Source: Przewalskia tangutica (Eukaryota; Streptophyta; Magnoliopsida; Solanales; Solanaceae). Taken from it: 64,000 nucleotides of DNA. The notes below the pieces were generated by a model, which saw only the letters and a list, made by a program, of their open reading frames with translations, was not told the origin of the DNA and did no database searches. The translations under genes and the position numbers were made by a program. Positions 34,115 through 47,216 of this stretch are shown in pieces (position 1 is the first letter of the stretch; each line of letters starts with the position of its first letter). The stretch spans positions 57,087,007 to 57,151,006 of the forward strand of contig CM056732.1 of assembly GCA_029844215.1 (NCBI GenBank), read 5' to 3'.

Positions 34115-37100
34115 TGTCACGACCGGCGGGCGTGGCGGTGCCTACCGGGCACCCTAGTGACACAACATCGTAGTAATCGGAACATAAAACAACAACATGA
34201 GATAACGGAAATATAAAACAATAATGCAGAAAACTTGCCTTTCGGCGTAAATATAACCGTCAACTCTTTTACAAATGAACGGCAATCCTTTTACCAACCA
34301 CGCCACAACGGTACTACTGGACCTCAAGAATGATCGACCGCGATGGCGGGACGGGGCCACATACGCCACGAATGTAAACTTACTACGACGGGGACTATAC
34401 GTGATAAGCCTCGGAAGCGGAGCTTCCCAACCCGAGCTGTGACCACGAGCTAGGATCAGCGGCCGATGTACCTCGACTGCGGCATGAGCGCGGCCCGAAG
34501 AGGTCGATCTGGCAGTGCGAGTATGTGAAACTAAAAATAAATCGTAAATGAAATCATAGTAGTCTATACAAAGCGGGAGACATGTATGATAAGCAAACTC
34601 TGATTCACCATAAATAAGCGATCGTGTCAAGTCGGGGACTCACGCCTCAAGTCATCACTCGATTTAACAATGGGTCTCACGCCACAACATCAATCGTGCG
34701 TGGAATACCTTCCATCGCTGCGGCGATTTATGATATACAAGCACCAGGCATACACATGAACACCGTGTCCGCGTGTCCTAATAAAGCATGCGGGGTAAAT
34801 GCGAAGGCATAGCCGACTACTAACACCAGCGGTACCAACAAGGTCATGGCGTATCATAAGATCTGTCTGAACCGTCACATGATCAAAGGCCGCCACTTGC
34901 CCGATATCTAATGTCGGCGTCTAGTCCTGGAACTTCCGACTCCGCGTAGGCCAATCTCATCGGCCGCGTGAGGTATTCCCGCATCGAGGGTAGCTACTCC
35001 GGCGTCGCCCGGACTTTCGAGTCCGCATGGCCCTGAGGCCGCGTGCCCGTAAGGGCGCACACTAACACGGAACTCGTAGCTCGCGTAGGCCCCGGGACCG
35101 CGTGAGGTATTCTCGAATCATGGTCCCCGGACCGCTGAGTCTACCCGCGTCGGAGGCGGCTTAACCCGGAATCATCTCAAGAGATGAATGCCACCATACT
35201 ATCCTAACGACTGATAGTTAATAAGCACAATCAAGGGAAACCCCTCTACACAAACATCACAAGATACTAACACACGTAGCATCCTAACACGTTTACTTAT
35301 CAAAGCAACAAGAAAGTATTACAAGGCTATCACAAACCAATACAATCAAGTTATTCACACGAGGTACTTTCTACTAACAAGTTCGTATCTATCCCCAAAG
35401 TACTTCACACATTAATATCTTAAAACAAAGATCTGTTTCTTTCACATAAGTCACAATACGTAGTAAAAAATAGAGTGGTATCCTTTTAAGAAAACCAAAA
35501 CTCTTACCTTTGTAAAATCAAGTAACAACATTATTTTTCAAGCGTCAAGTTTGCCTAATTTCAAATGTTCACGTTTCTTATTTTAGAAAGGTTTAAATAG
35601 TTCATAGTCTTATTCATTTAAGAATATAATTCTCTTTTAAATAATCTGAGAAACATAAGCCTTATATGTGAGTAGGATATTCTTGTTTATAACAATCTTA
35701 TTACAGCAGCCATGATCTAGGAAATATCATTTTGTCTAAATCTTAGCTTCATGCGGATGGAAGTTTCTCTGTTTTAATAATACTTAATTATTCAAAACAT
35801 TTCCTTTTATTAACGCCGCGATGGTTTGTCGATACACATTCGATTTCGAAATCGGTAAAGCATTCTTAAGCGTTATACCTAACTTCCCGTAAAGCTAGTA
35901 TAACTCTTAAGTTTTCAAACACCAAGTATTACTTCTCCTTTCAAAATGATTCAAAATCTTTTGAAAATACTTCAAGTTCTTCCTTATCATATAACAAGCG
36001 GTTATAGTTCAAATCGATTACCTTTTAAAAACCACATGTATTTTCTTACTAACATAAAGTATTATAACCAACTTCCCGTAAAGCGTTATAACACTTTATG
36101 TTTTAAACTACTCAAACACATTTAGCACGTATCGTCTGTACTACATAGTTCACACATATCATGCTAGAGAGATAGGAAGAGGTTCACATACCTCGCGACG
36201 ATTATCGACTAATAGCAAACGCTCAGTACCTCAAACCGGCTACTCCCTAAGCCAAGTAGATCGCGCCACGCATAGTACTTCCACCTATAAGGCCACAAGG
36301 CGCTTATTAACATAAGGTCTCATCGTAGAACTTTCTCTGAGAAAAATCGGCACCTCCCCCATGGCGTAAATCTCCTCTCTATCGGTAGGCTGCAAGCCAA
36401 CCGGGGTTATACATCTAACCTAACAGTACAATTCTACTCCACGGTACTACTACACAAGTCTCATGTCTGATCTATGTAATTACAGTTCATTAATATATAT
36501 AGTATACTTCTACTATATAATCTAACAACATGTAATTTCCAATTACAATAGGGGGACAAGATAATTACCTCGATAAGCCCATAATTATCCGAGTTTAATG
36601 TCGATCCTTAGCAAAGTTTTAGCTCTCGACTCCGGCGCTCGACCAGCTCTAAACCACCCTTAGAAGTTCTAACCAACTTCTACACAATACTCAACGGACT
36701 ATGGAGATTTTCCTAGGGTTTTGGTTTGTAGTGGGAAGTATAATAGTATTTACGGGCTTTTAAAAGGTATAACCTTAGAATACAACAAGGTATAAGGCTA
36801 AGGTAATTTGGGCATAACAACAATACTTTTGAGTATTTCTACCAAGAGGGGGTATTTATCACGAAAACACTAGGCTAGGGGTACCCAGCACACCACAAAG
36901 GGGAGAGGGAGGCTCTCGGCCACAAAGGCCTATCTAGGAGGGGGCTCTTGGGCGAGAGTCAAACAAGAGGAGAGGAGGGACTTTAACACTTAGGAAATAT
37001 TTGGAATGGATGAAGAAGTTCATCAACCTTAGAGGGTATTTATAGCATGAGCCAAGGCCAACCAATGGCGAGATCTAGCCAAGTGCCTAGCAAGTGTAGG

Positions 37101-37702
37101 GCCAAGATTCACCCGTGTGTCTAGCCAACTTGCACACAAAATATCTACCAAAAATATCTCACTTGCCTTCCCAAATCGTCCATGCCGCCACTTTGCCGCA
37201 TGAGAGGGTGCAGTGCGCCTCTCGTTGGTCCAAAATGTTCGTCTCTCGGAAAAATCCGCATAAAATACTAAATGACATAGCGGAAATTCCCCTACGAAGT
37301 GAAAGCGTTTAGCGAAAAACGACTCTAGCAAGGTGCTATGACAAACATATTTCGGCCCAGGTGCCACGTGGGGTGACACGTGTCGCCCCGATTAAATCAA
37401 AATATTTCGTCTTGAAAATATCCAAAGCGGCCAAAATCTCAAAATCAAGCGGGCCCCACAAAGCGTAAATTTCTCGTGGGCCCAGTGACCATTTCGAAAA
37501 TAAAATTCCATAATTCTCTAATATTCCGGAAGTCAGAATACCAAATCACGGGAATCCAATTCCCATTAACGAACCTTTTTCCTTCACAAAAACCGGAAAC
37601 TTTTCCGTGGAAAAAATCACCTCTTTCTTCCTTTCCAATCTTTCTGTCGTATTCTCGTACGTACGTCCTCGCGTACATACCCTGGAACTACGGGGTATAA
37701 CA
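34115..37702 (-). repeat. 5' LTR of nested element
   Basis: 3588 bases. TATTTATA at 37037-37044; GC-rich repeats at about 34920-35170. Has more small losses than its partner at CCG/CGG and CAG/CTG positions. Both LTRs carry a GGGCCCAC-rich U3 end. Confidence 0.9.
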
Positions 37703-37822
37703 GGAAGAGAACGTGTGTTATTACGTGGCCAGGTGTGGCGTTGACTACTTGTTAAGAAGAACTTCATCGTTGTCCGTCTTGAGAAGGAACATTCGGGACG
37801 AATGTTTCTAAGGAGGGGAGAA
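37703..37822 (+). other. Non-coding tail B, right part with polypurine tract
   Basis: Resumes at GGAAGAGAACG after the nested element, carries the AACATTCG/CGAATGTT hairpin and AAGGAGGGGAGAA (37810-37822), then LTR C. Confidence 0.88.
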
Positions 37823-40800
37823 TGTTATACCCCGTATTTCCAGAGTATGTACGTGAGGGCGTACGTATAAAAATTTGAGCCTTAAAGATTTAGCAAGTTT
37901 CGAAATTTGTACACAAGTGCCGAAAGGAGTCGTTTTTCGACGAAACGTTTTACTAAACTTGCGAAGGGAAAAATACGGCTATGTCATTTTTAATTTTTGC
38001 GGAATTTTCCGAGAGACGAAACATTTTGGACCAACGGGAGGGTGACATGTGCCACCCTCACATTGGAAGCTTAGGGACGGCAAAATGGACGATTTGGGCT
38101 ACTTTAGTTGGTAGGATATTTTTGTGCAAGTTGGTGTGGTAGATGGATAAGGTACACATGGTTTAATCCTAGCCCTACACTTGGATGGATCTTGGCCATT
38201 GGTTGGCCATTGCTTGACCTATAAATACCCCTCTAAGTTGAAGACTTTCTTAATCCAAACTTGAGCATTTCTCTAAGTCTCACACTACTCCCTCCCTCTT
38301 GAGTTTCGTCCACCACACCCCCTCCCCCCCTTGGCCGAGAGCCTCCCCCTCCCCCTTTGTAGTGTCTAGCCGAGGGGTACCCCCCCTAGCCAAGTTGGTT
38401 TCGTATACTACCCCCTTTGTGGGATAGAAATACTCTCCAAGTATTGTTATAATGCCCAAATACTTTAGCCCATATACCTTATAGTACTTTCCAAAGTTAC
38501 CTCTATCTGGCTTGGAAAATACTATTATACTTCCTTTAGCCACTAAACGAAACCCTAAGGAAAACCTTCATAGTCGGTTGAAGTGTTAAATAGAAGTTGC
38601 GTAGAACTTCTAAGGGTTGTTGGGAGCGGATTGGAGCACTCGGAGTAGGAGCTTAACGTTGCTCAGGAGCGACTTATATACTTGGATAATTTTGGGCTCA
38701 TCGAGGTAAATACTATCATCCTTCTATTGTAATTGGAAATTACATACTGTAGTTGTATATAAATGAATATAAGATTCATAGAAGAGAATTGAACTGAATA
38801 GACTTGAATAGACTTGAACTGAAATCGCATCAGAAGAATATTTAAGTAGAAGATTAAGCATTTACTTAGAATTGTATTTCTGATGGTGATAACCTTTATT
38901 GGTTGAATGTTCGCAAGTAGCATGTGCTACTTAGAAGGTGGACAAGGCTAGCCGTTATAGCCGTGGAGCGTTTTGCTTATAGTCGATAATCGTCCCGAGG
39001 TATGTGATTCTTCCTATACTCTTGAGCATGAAGTATTTTAAAGGAATATATATATAGTACGGTAGACGTACGTGTGGCAATGTCTTTTGACTTAAGCCTG
39101 AATAATAAGAATCTTGAAATATTTTAAAAGAGTATATATAGTACGGTAGACGTACGTGTGTTAACTGAATGTAGTGTCACGGCAATGTCTTTTGACTTAA
39201 GCCTGAATAATAATGATCTTGAAGTATTTCAAAAGATTTAAGAAACCTTTTTGAAAGAAGAGTACTTGGTTTTAAAAAGAGTTATACTAGCTTTATGGGG
39301 AGTTAGGTATAACGTCTTAAGAGAGGAAAAGAAAGGGTTTACTGATTTTAGAAGATAAGAGACTTAACTTAATTGAATTAATATGAAATTTGTGTGAAAC
39401 CTCATTCGTGAGTAATGAGTACTTGGTTTTTAAAAGGAATAACGTTTTACTGATTTCGGAAATCAGAATGAGTATCGACAAACCACTGCAGCGTTAATAA
39501 AGGAAAATGTAATGAATAATGAAGTATTATTAAAACCAGTAGAAACCTCCATCTGCATAGAAGCTAAGATGAGACAAAATGATATTACATTTCCTAGATC
39601 ATGGCTGCTTAATAAGATTGATTATGATTAAGAATAACCTACACTCATATAAGGCAGATGTTACTCAATTGTTTTAAAAGAGATTAAGACATTGAACTAT
39701 GAAACTTTTCTAAAATAAAGAGCCTTGAGTAATTGAAATTAGGCAAACTGGAACCTTAGGGAAAAGAATGTGGTTGAAAAGGAAAGTGTTTTGGTTTACC
39801 TAAAAATGTGAGTCACTCTATTTTATACTACGTATCGTGACTTTATAAAAGGAATGAGTCTCTATTAAAAGGAATTTAGCGTCGTAGTACTTTAGGTTAA
39901 CACCCGGATTTTGACGTAAAATGAAAGTACTTTGAGTTGTGTATAACTTGCCTATGCTTGTTGTTGTATAACTTGCCTATGCTTGTTGTTGTGTAACTTG
40001 CCTATGCTTGTTGTTGTGTAACTTGCCTATGCTTGTCGTTGTGTAACTTGCCTATGCTTGTTGTTGGATAACTTGCCTATGCTTATTGAGATAGTCTTTG
40101 TTGTGCAAGAATTGTGTTTCTATTCTACCGCGTCTCTCGATGGAGGGCCGGTTGACTTGTTGAGAACTTACTTGGACGTACCGGCAGTGACGGGAGATTC
40201 CACGGGTACGCTTCCATTATTATTATTACATGGGCATGTCTACACCGATGTGGACATGCGTGACCATTATGGTTATTTATGGCGAAGTATCGTGACTTAC
40301 GGTTGTGATCGCGCGTAGCCTGTTTACTTCGCCACGTCGGTGCGTGGCGGTGGATCTGGTATAGGTTATTGCACCGCCACGTGTCGCCTTCGCGCGAAGT
40401 ATCGTGACTTACGGTTGTGATCGGGTGCGAGCTGCTTACTTGCCCCGCCGCCACGTGGCGCAGTGGATCTGGTATAGGTTATTGCACCGCCACGGTCGCC
40501 TTCGCGAGTCGGTGTTTGGATGGAGAGCCGTGACTTACGGTTGTGATCAGTGCGTAGTCGATTCACTTGCCCCGCCGCCACGTACGTGGCGCAGTGGAGC
40601 CGCGAGGCTATTGCACTTGCCACGTGTCGCCTTCATGATATGGTTATGCGAGATTATTGGTACGGTCGGATCCGTAGTTATACTTGCCCCAGACGGTTTT
40701 TATGACACAGTGGGACTCGTGTTCATGTATATTCCTTGGTGTTGTTATATCATAGATCACGTGAGGAAGGAATTCCACGCACGAGTGATGATTTGGAGCG

Positions 40801-41345
40801 CGAGTCCACGACTTGATATAATGTTTATATGTTGTGTACTGTAGTTTGGTTATCATACATGTCTCCTGCTTTATATAGACTATTATGATTTCATTTACAG
40901 ATTTTCAGCCACATACTTGTACATTGTCAGATCGACCTCCTTGAGGCTGCGTTCATGCCGCAGTAAGTACATCGGTTGTCGATCCTCGCTTAGGATCACC
41001 TTTCAGATTGGGAAGCTCCGCTCTTCCTGAGGCTTATCTTTGGTATGTTACCACGAGTCCAGAGGTTCTTGTACATTCGTGGTATGGCGGCCCCGTCCCG
41101 TCATAGTTGTGGTAAAAATCTTAGAGGTCCAGAGTAATCACGGGGTTGTAAGGATTGTAACTGTTCAAATGTTTATATATATATATGTTGAAAGGCAACC
41201 GTTTTGGTTGGCCTATTTTCTTTTATCTTGATCCATGTCTATTTGAATGTTTAAGTTTTTATTTCCGCTGGTTTTTCTCTGATGTTGTATCACTAGGGTG
41301 CCCGGGGTAAGGCACCAGTCACGGGCCCGGGTTCGGGTCGTGACA
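37823..41345 (+). repeat. Array LTR C
   Basis: 3523 bases. TATA at 38220-38227, minisatellite x6 (39942-40088), ~117-bp repeat 40282-40640. U3 is identical to that of LTR E over several hundred bases. Carries the C-F markers CTCTATTAAAAGG and 'attccacgggtacg'. The LTR end keeps CCCGGG motifs lost in A and B. Confidence 0.92.
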
Positions 41346-41540
41346 AAAGTGGTATCAGAGCGATTAGTCCTCGAAAGTGTCTACGCACCGTGTCTAGTAG
41401 AGTCTTGATTATCGGTGTGTGCACCACATCTATAATCGTGAGGCTATAGGACATTTAGGATTGGTTTCATTCTTCTCATTACGAGATCGTGCCTTAGAGC
41501 TGTTGTAAGTGGACCCTCCGACATACTTCGCTTTACGATT
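41346..41540 (+). other. PBS and leader, internal domain C
   Basis: PBS at 41350 reads TGGTATCAGAGC intact, followed by GATTAG where the intact copy has AGTTAG: the first CAG is kept, the second lost. Confidence 0.87.
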
Positions 41541-42707
41541 ATGCCTCCGCATAAGGCAACCCGCCCGGCGGCAAGGCAAAGCGGAAGGAGTCGCGAGTAG
41601 AGCGGCAGCCTCTACGAGACCACAAGACCGAGCCTCCATCCACACCGAAGCGAAGAGATGAGTTACAAAGAGTGGGCCCAGTTAATGGCCGTGGTCAGGG
41701 ACTTGAGGATAAGTGGGCCGACGCAGTTAGCCCGAGCACCGAGTTCACCCTATATCAGATAGTTTGAGGCTACGGGATTTTCTGAGTTGTAACCCGCCAG
41801 AGTTTTATGGGTCAAGGCCTGAGGATGATCCGCAGGAGTTCATCCGACAATTACAGCGGATCATGAGAGTGATCAAGGCATCGAAGACCGAGTCGGTGGT
41901 CCTAGGTTCGCATCGGCGCGTGATACCGCAATGATCGTTTGATTCGCGAGCTGTCCCGGGAGAGCATGCACTTCCACCGTATGGAACGAGTTCTCGAGGC
42001 CTTTCTTGCACATTTCTTGCCTCCACGGATGAGGAGGCTCGGCCGGCGATTTTTGGTGTTGCGGCGGAATCCGCGCACGGTTCGAGTACAATGTGGAGTT
42101 CGACTCATTGGCTCGACACGTCCCGCGTTAGTAGCTAGTATGGAGGATCGAGTGCACCGATATGTTACAGGGCTCGATGATTACCTAGCAGAGAGTTGTT
42201 CGGGTGTAGCTCTTCAGTCGGGCATGGACATTGCCCGCATGCAGGCTTATGCACTTGGATGCGAGGAGCGGAGGAATCGACGGAATGACGGAGATCGGCA
42301 AGAGGGCCGAGCAGCAGGTCCTTTGGTGACTTTCGAGGCGGACCGCCAAAGGCGAGCCGATTATGCGCTCCGCCATGCAAGTGGTCCCCACCGTCGCCGG
42401 GACGCTTGGAATATTCGAGAGCGGTCGGGCTCCTGTGGTTCGATCTTGAGGAGTAGGAGTGCTCGCGGATGAGGCCACCCGTATCTCAGTGTGACCATTG
42501 TGGTAAAGCCCATAGAGGCATGTCGCATCGTTTGGGAGATTGCTATACTTGCGCCGACAGGGGCCATTTGTGAGATCGTCCGACTGAGGGGTAGCCTCGT
42601 GGGATAGCACAGACTACTAGATCGATTCGGGTTCCTCACCTTCCATAGCTAGGCGGGATGTTCATACACCTACAGCCAGAGGTCGCGGTGGAAGTTCCCA
42701 GTTTTAG
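41541..42707 (+). pseudogene. gag: gag pseudogene C
   Basis: Starts MPPHKATRP. Conserved core patch at about 41745-41920 (LRDFLSCNPPEFYGSRPEDD onward), and a second readable stretch at about 42130-42340 with 'VHRYVTGLDDYLAESCSGVA' and MDIARMQAYALGCEERRN. Knuckle region at about 42485-42575, first knuckle partly kept, second damaged. Ends at TAG 42705-42707. Frame-broken between patches. Confidence 0.84.
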
Positions 42708-43514
42708 CGGTCCTCTGAACCGCCTATTTTCAGGTATATCCTTAACCCTCTAGAGACTTGTATGTTTTAATGTATGTTGATGTGTTTAGTGTTATTTTCG
42801 GATAACTTTGTGCTAAAAATGTGATTTAGAAGCACAGTTAGTGAAAAGAGGTAAGCTCAAAGGGTGAGAAAATGATGAACCTTAGAATATTACGGTTGAG
42901 ACCTTAGATGTAAGGCCGTCTTGAGTACAAGACTTTGCGGGTGATCTTTGTCAGAATGTATAAGTATACGTGGAGTAATTGGGGGAAGATTCCTTGGGTG
43001 GTGTAAAATGGAAGTGGTAGCTTTCATGACCTGTATAGGTAAGATTGTTCCGGATCGAGGAACAAGAGCGACGCGTTAAGTGGGTGGTTGGGGCCATGGT
43101 GCGGGCCAACCCGCGGCTTGTTTCGAGGTGGGGTCAGCTCTGGGTGGTCCCGCCAGGTGGTAGGGTCACGAGGGTGCTAGGCCCAAGTTTAGATGACCAT
43201 CGTATGAGTTCGTGGATGTGTTCGACCAGAAGCGGATCGTGAAGGCCGGGAATGGCCTTAAGGAAGATTGAGGCTAGTAAGATGACCAGGTTTGGAGGTG
43301 GTGACTCCAAAGTTTTGGAACCAAGCGATGATCAAGTGGGAATGCGTATACTAGAAGAGTTCAAGTGTTCGAGGAGGGCACGACGAGTTAGGAAGGAAGA
43401 GAACGTGTGTTATTACGTGGCCAGGTGTGGCGTTGACTACTTGTTAAGAAGAACTTCATCGTTGTCCGTCTTGAGAAGGAACATTCGGGACGAATGTTTC
43501 TAAGGAGGGGAGAA
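42708..43514 (+). other. Non-coding tail C with polypurine tract
   Basis: Standard tail. Polypurine tract at 43502-43514 abuts LTR D. A short open frame at 43252-43503 shows no known domain and is not conserved in frame among copies. Confidence 0.85.
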
Positions 43515-46500
43515 TGTTATACCCCGTATTTCCAGAGTATGTACGTGAGGGCGTACGTATAAAAATTTGAGCCTTAAAGATTTAGCAAGTTTCGAAATTT
43601 GTACACAAGTGCCGAAAGGAGTCGTTTTTCGACGAAACGTTTTACTAAACTTGCGAAGGAAAAAATACGGCTATGTCATTTTTAATTTTTATGAATTTTA
43701 CGAGAGACGAAACATTTTGGACCAACGGGAGGGTGACATGTGTCACCCTCACATTGGAAGCTTAGGGACGACAAAATGGAAGATTTGGGCTACTTTAGTT
43801 GGTAGGATTTTTTGTGCAAGTTGGTGTGGTAGATGGATAAGGTACACATGGTTTAATCCTAGCCCTACACTTGGATGGATCTTGGCCATTGGTTGGCCAT
43901 TGCTTGACCTATAAATACCCCTCTAAGTTGAAGACTTTCTTAATCCAAACTTGAGCATTTCTCTAAGTCTCACACTACTCCCTCCCTCTTGAGTTTCGTC
44001 CACCACACCCCCTCCCCCCCTTGGCCGAGAGCCTCCCCCTCCCCCTTTGTAGTGTCTAGCCGAGGGGTACCCCCCCCCCTAGCCTAGTTGGTTTCGTATA
44101 ATACCCCCTTTGTGGTATAGAAATACTCTCCAAGTATTGTTATAATGCCCAAATACTTTAGCCCATATACCTTATAGTACTTTCCAAAGTTACCTCTATA
44201 CTGGCTTAAAATACTATTATACTTCCTTTAGCCACTAAACGAAACCCTAAGGAAAACCTTCATAGTCGGTTGAAGTGTTAAATAGAAGTCGAGAACTTCT
44301 AAGGGTTGTTGGGAGCGGATTGGAGCACTCGAGTAGGAGCTTAACGTTGCTCAGAGCGACTTATATACTTGGATAATTTTGGGCTCATCGAGGTAAATAC
44401 TCATTCTTCTATTGTAATTGGAAATTACATACTGTAGTTGTATATAAATGAATATAAGATTCATAGAAGAGAATTGAACTGAATAGACTTGAATAGACTT
44501 GAACTGAAATCGCATCAGAAGAATATTTAAGTAGAAGATTAATCAGATTTACTTAGGATCAGATGATAGATCGATAACCTTTATTGGTTGAATGTTACGC
44601 AAGTAGCATGTGCTACTTAGAAGGTGGACAAGGCTAGCCGTTATAGCCGTGGAGCGTTTTGCTTATAGTCGATAATCGCCCGAGGTATGTGATTCTTCCT
44701 ATACTCTTGAGCATGAAGTATTTTAAAGGAATATATATATAGTACGGTAGACGTACGTGTGGCAATGTCTTTTGACTTAAGCCTGAATAATAAGAATCTT
44801 GAAATATTTTAAAAGAGTATATATAGTACGGTAGACGTACGTGTGTTAACTGAATGTAGTGTCACGGCAATGTCTTTTGACTTAAGCCTGAATAATAATG
44901 ATCTTGAAGTATTTCAAAAGATTTAAGAAACCTTTTTGAAAGAAGAGTACTTGGTTTTAAAAAGAGTTATACTAGCTTTATGTGGAGTTAGGTATAACGT
45001 CTTAAGAGAGGAAAAGAAAGGGTTTACTGATTTTAGAAGATAAGAGACTTAACTTAATTGAATTAATATGAAATTTGTGTGAAACCTCATTCGTGAGTAA
45101 TGAGTACTTGGTTTTTAAAAGGAATAACGCTTCTTGATTTCTAAATCGAATGAGTATCGACAAACCATCGCAGCGTTAATAAAGGAAAATGTAATGAATA
45201 ATGAAGTATTATTAAAACCAGTAGAAACCTCCATCTGCATAGAAGCTAAGATGAGACAAAATGATATTACATTTCCTAGATCATGGCTGCTTAATAAGAT
45301 TGATTATGATTAAGAATAACCTACACTCATATAAGGCAGATGTTACTCAATTGTTTTAAAAGAGATTAAGACATTGAACTATGAAACTTTTCTAAAATAA
45401 AGAGCCTTGAGTAATTGAAATTAGGCAAACTGGAACCTTAGGGAAAAGAATGTGGTTGAAAAGGAAAGTGTTTTGGTTTACCTAAAAATGTGAGTCACTC
45501 TATTTTATACTACGGGTATCGGGTGACTTTTATAAAAGGAATGGGTCTCTATTAAAAGGAATTTAGCGTACGTAGTACTTTAGGGTTAACACCCGGATTT
45601 TGACGTAAAATGAAAGTACTTTGAGTTGTGTATAACTTGCCTATGCTTGTTGTTGTATAACTTGCCTATGCTTGTTGTTGTGTAACTTGCCTATGCTTGT
45701 TGTTGTGTAACTTGCCTATGCTTGTCGTTGTGTAACTTGCCTATGCTTGTTGTTGGATAACTTGCCTATGCTTATTGAGATAGTCTTTGTTGTGCAAGAA
45801 TTGTGTTTCTATTCTACCGCGTCTCTCGATGGAGGGCCGGTTGACTTGTTGAGAACTTACTTGGACGCACTCTGCAGTGACGGAGATTCCACTGCACGCT
45901 TCCATTATTATTATTACACGGGCATGTCTACACCGATGATGTGGACATGTGACCATTATGGTTATTTATGGCGAAGTCGTGACTTACGGTTGTGATCGCG
46001 CGAGCTGTTTACTTGCCACGTCGGTGCGTGACGCGGTGGATCTGGTATAGGTTATTGCACCGCCACGTGTCACCTTCGCGCGAAGTATCGTGACTTACGG
46101 TTGTGATGGCGCGTAGCGTGCTTACTTGCCCCCGCCACCACGTGACGCAGTGGATCCGTATAGGTTATTGCACCGCCACGTGTCGCCTTCGCGAGTCGGT
46201 GTTTGGATGGAGCCGTGACTTACGGTTGTGATCCGTGCGTAGTCGATTCACTTGCCCCGCCACTACGTGGCGCAGTGAGCCGCGAGGCTATCAGACTTGC
46301 CACGCGTGTCGGCTTCATGATATGGTTATGCGGATTATTGTACCCGGATCGGGTAGTTATACTTGCCCCACGGTTTTTATGACACGTGGGACCCGTGTTC
46401 ATGTATATTCCTTGGTGTTGTTATATCATGATCACGGTGAGGAAGGAATTCCACGCACGAGTGATGATTTGAGGCGTGAGTCCACGACTTGATATAATCG

Positions 46501-47009
46501 CTTATATGTGTATCGTAGTTTGGTTATCATACATGTCTCCCGCTTTATATAGACTATTATGATTTCATTTACGATTTTCGCCACATACTTGGTACTGCCA
46601 GATCGACCTCCTTCGGCCGCGTCACGCCGCAGTAGAAGTACATCATTGTCGATCCCCGCTTTTAGGATCACCTTTCACGTATTGAAGCTCTTCCTTCGAG
46701 GCTTATCTTTGGTATGTTACCACCGAGTGCAGAGGTTCTTGTACATTCGTGGTATGGCGGCCCCGTCCCGTCATAGTTGGTAAAAATCTTAGAGGTGCAG
46801 TAGTTTTGGGCGTGGTTGTAAGGATTGTAATCGCTCAAATGTTTATATATATATATGTTGAAAGGCAACCGTTTTGGTTGGCCTATTTTCTTTTATCTTG
46901 ATCCATGTCTATTTGAATGTTTAAGTTTTTATTTCCGCTGGTTTTTCTCTGATGTTGTATCACTAGGGTGCCCGGGGTAAGGCACCACCACGCCCGGTTC
47001 GTCGTGACA
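43515..47009 (+). repeat. Array LTR D
   Basis: 3495 bases. TATA at 43910-43917, minisatellite x6 (45631-45779), ~117-bp repeat 45973-46310. Its U3 keeps the full GAGGGTGACA/TGTCACCCTC palindrome (about 43729-43750) and 'gggacgacaaaatgg' as in LTR A, while the 11-base deletion and 'ttcttaatcc' are as in B-F. It is therefore a local mosaic. Confidence 0.92.
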
Positions 47010-47216
47010 AAAGTGGTATCGTGAGCGATTAGTCCTCGGAAAGTGTCTACAGACCGTGTCTAGTAGAGTCTTGATTATCGGTGTGTTGTGCACCACATCT
47101 ATAATCAGGAGGCTATAGGACATTTAGGATTGGTTTCCATTCTTCTCATTCTGAGATCGTGCCTTAGAGCTGTGTTGTAAGTTGGACCCCTCTGACATAC
47201 TTCGTTTTTACCAGTT
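47010..47216 (+). other. PBS and leader, internal domain D
   Basis: PBS at 47014 reads TGGTATCGTGAGCGATTAG, altered at both CAG triplets. Confidence 0.85.

Larger units (their letters stand above)
28306..37702 (-). mobile_element. Complete nested minus-strand gag-only element
   Basis: 3' LTR 28306-31935, polypurine-tract complement 31936-31948, gag remnant 33449-33913, PBS complement at 34098-34110, 5' LTR 34115-37702. It sits in the tail of internal domain B. The right flank GGAAG (37703-37707) matches the expected duplication; the left flank reads AAAAG where 'ttaggaaggaag' is expected, probably after loss of bases. The subfamily is distinct, with its own U5 repeats and a tail of about 1.5 kb. 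This is the youngest layer, since it interrupts the array. Confidence 0.88.

Noticed and set aside
43252..43503. An 83-codon frame in tail C ending just before the polypurine tract
   Set aside because: Open in this copy only. Related tails have frame changes, and the sequence has no known domain; it may be pol-derived but I cannot support that.
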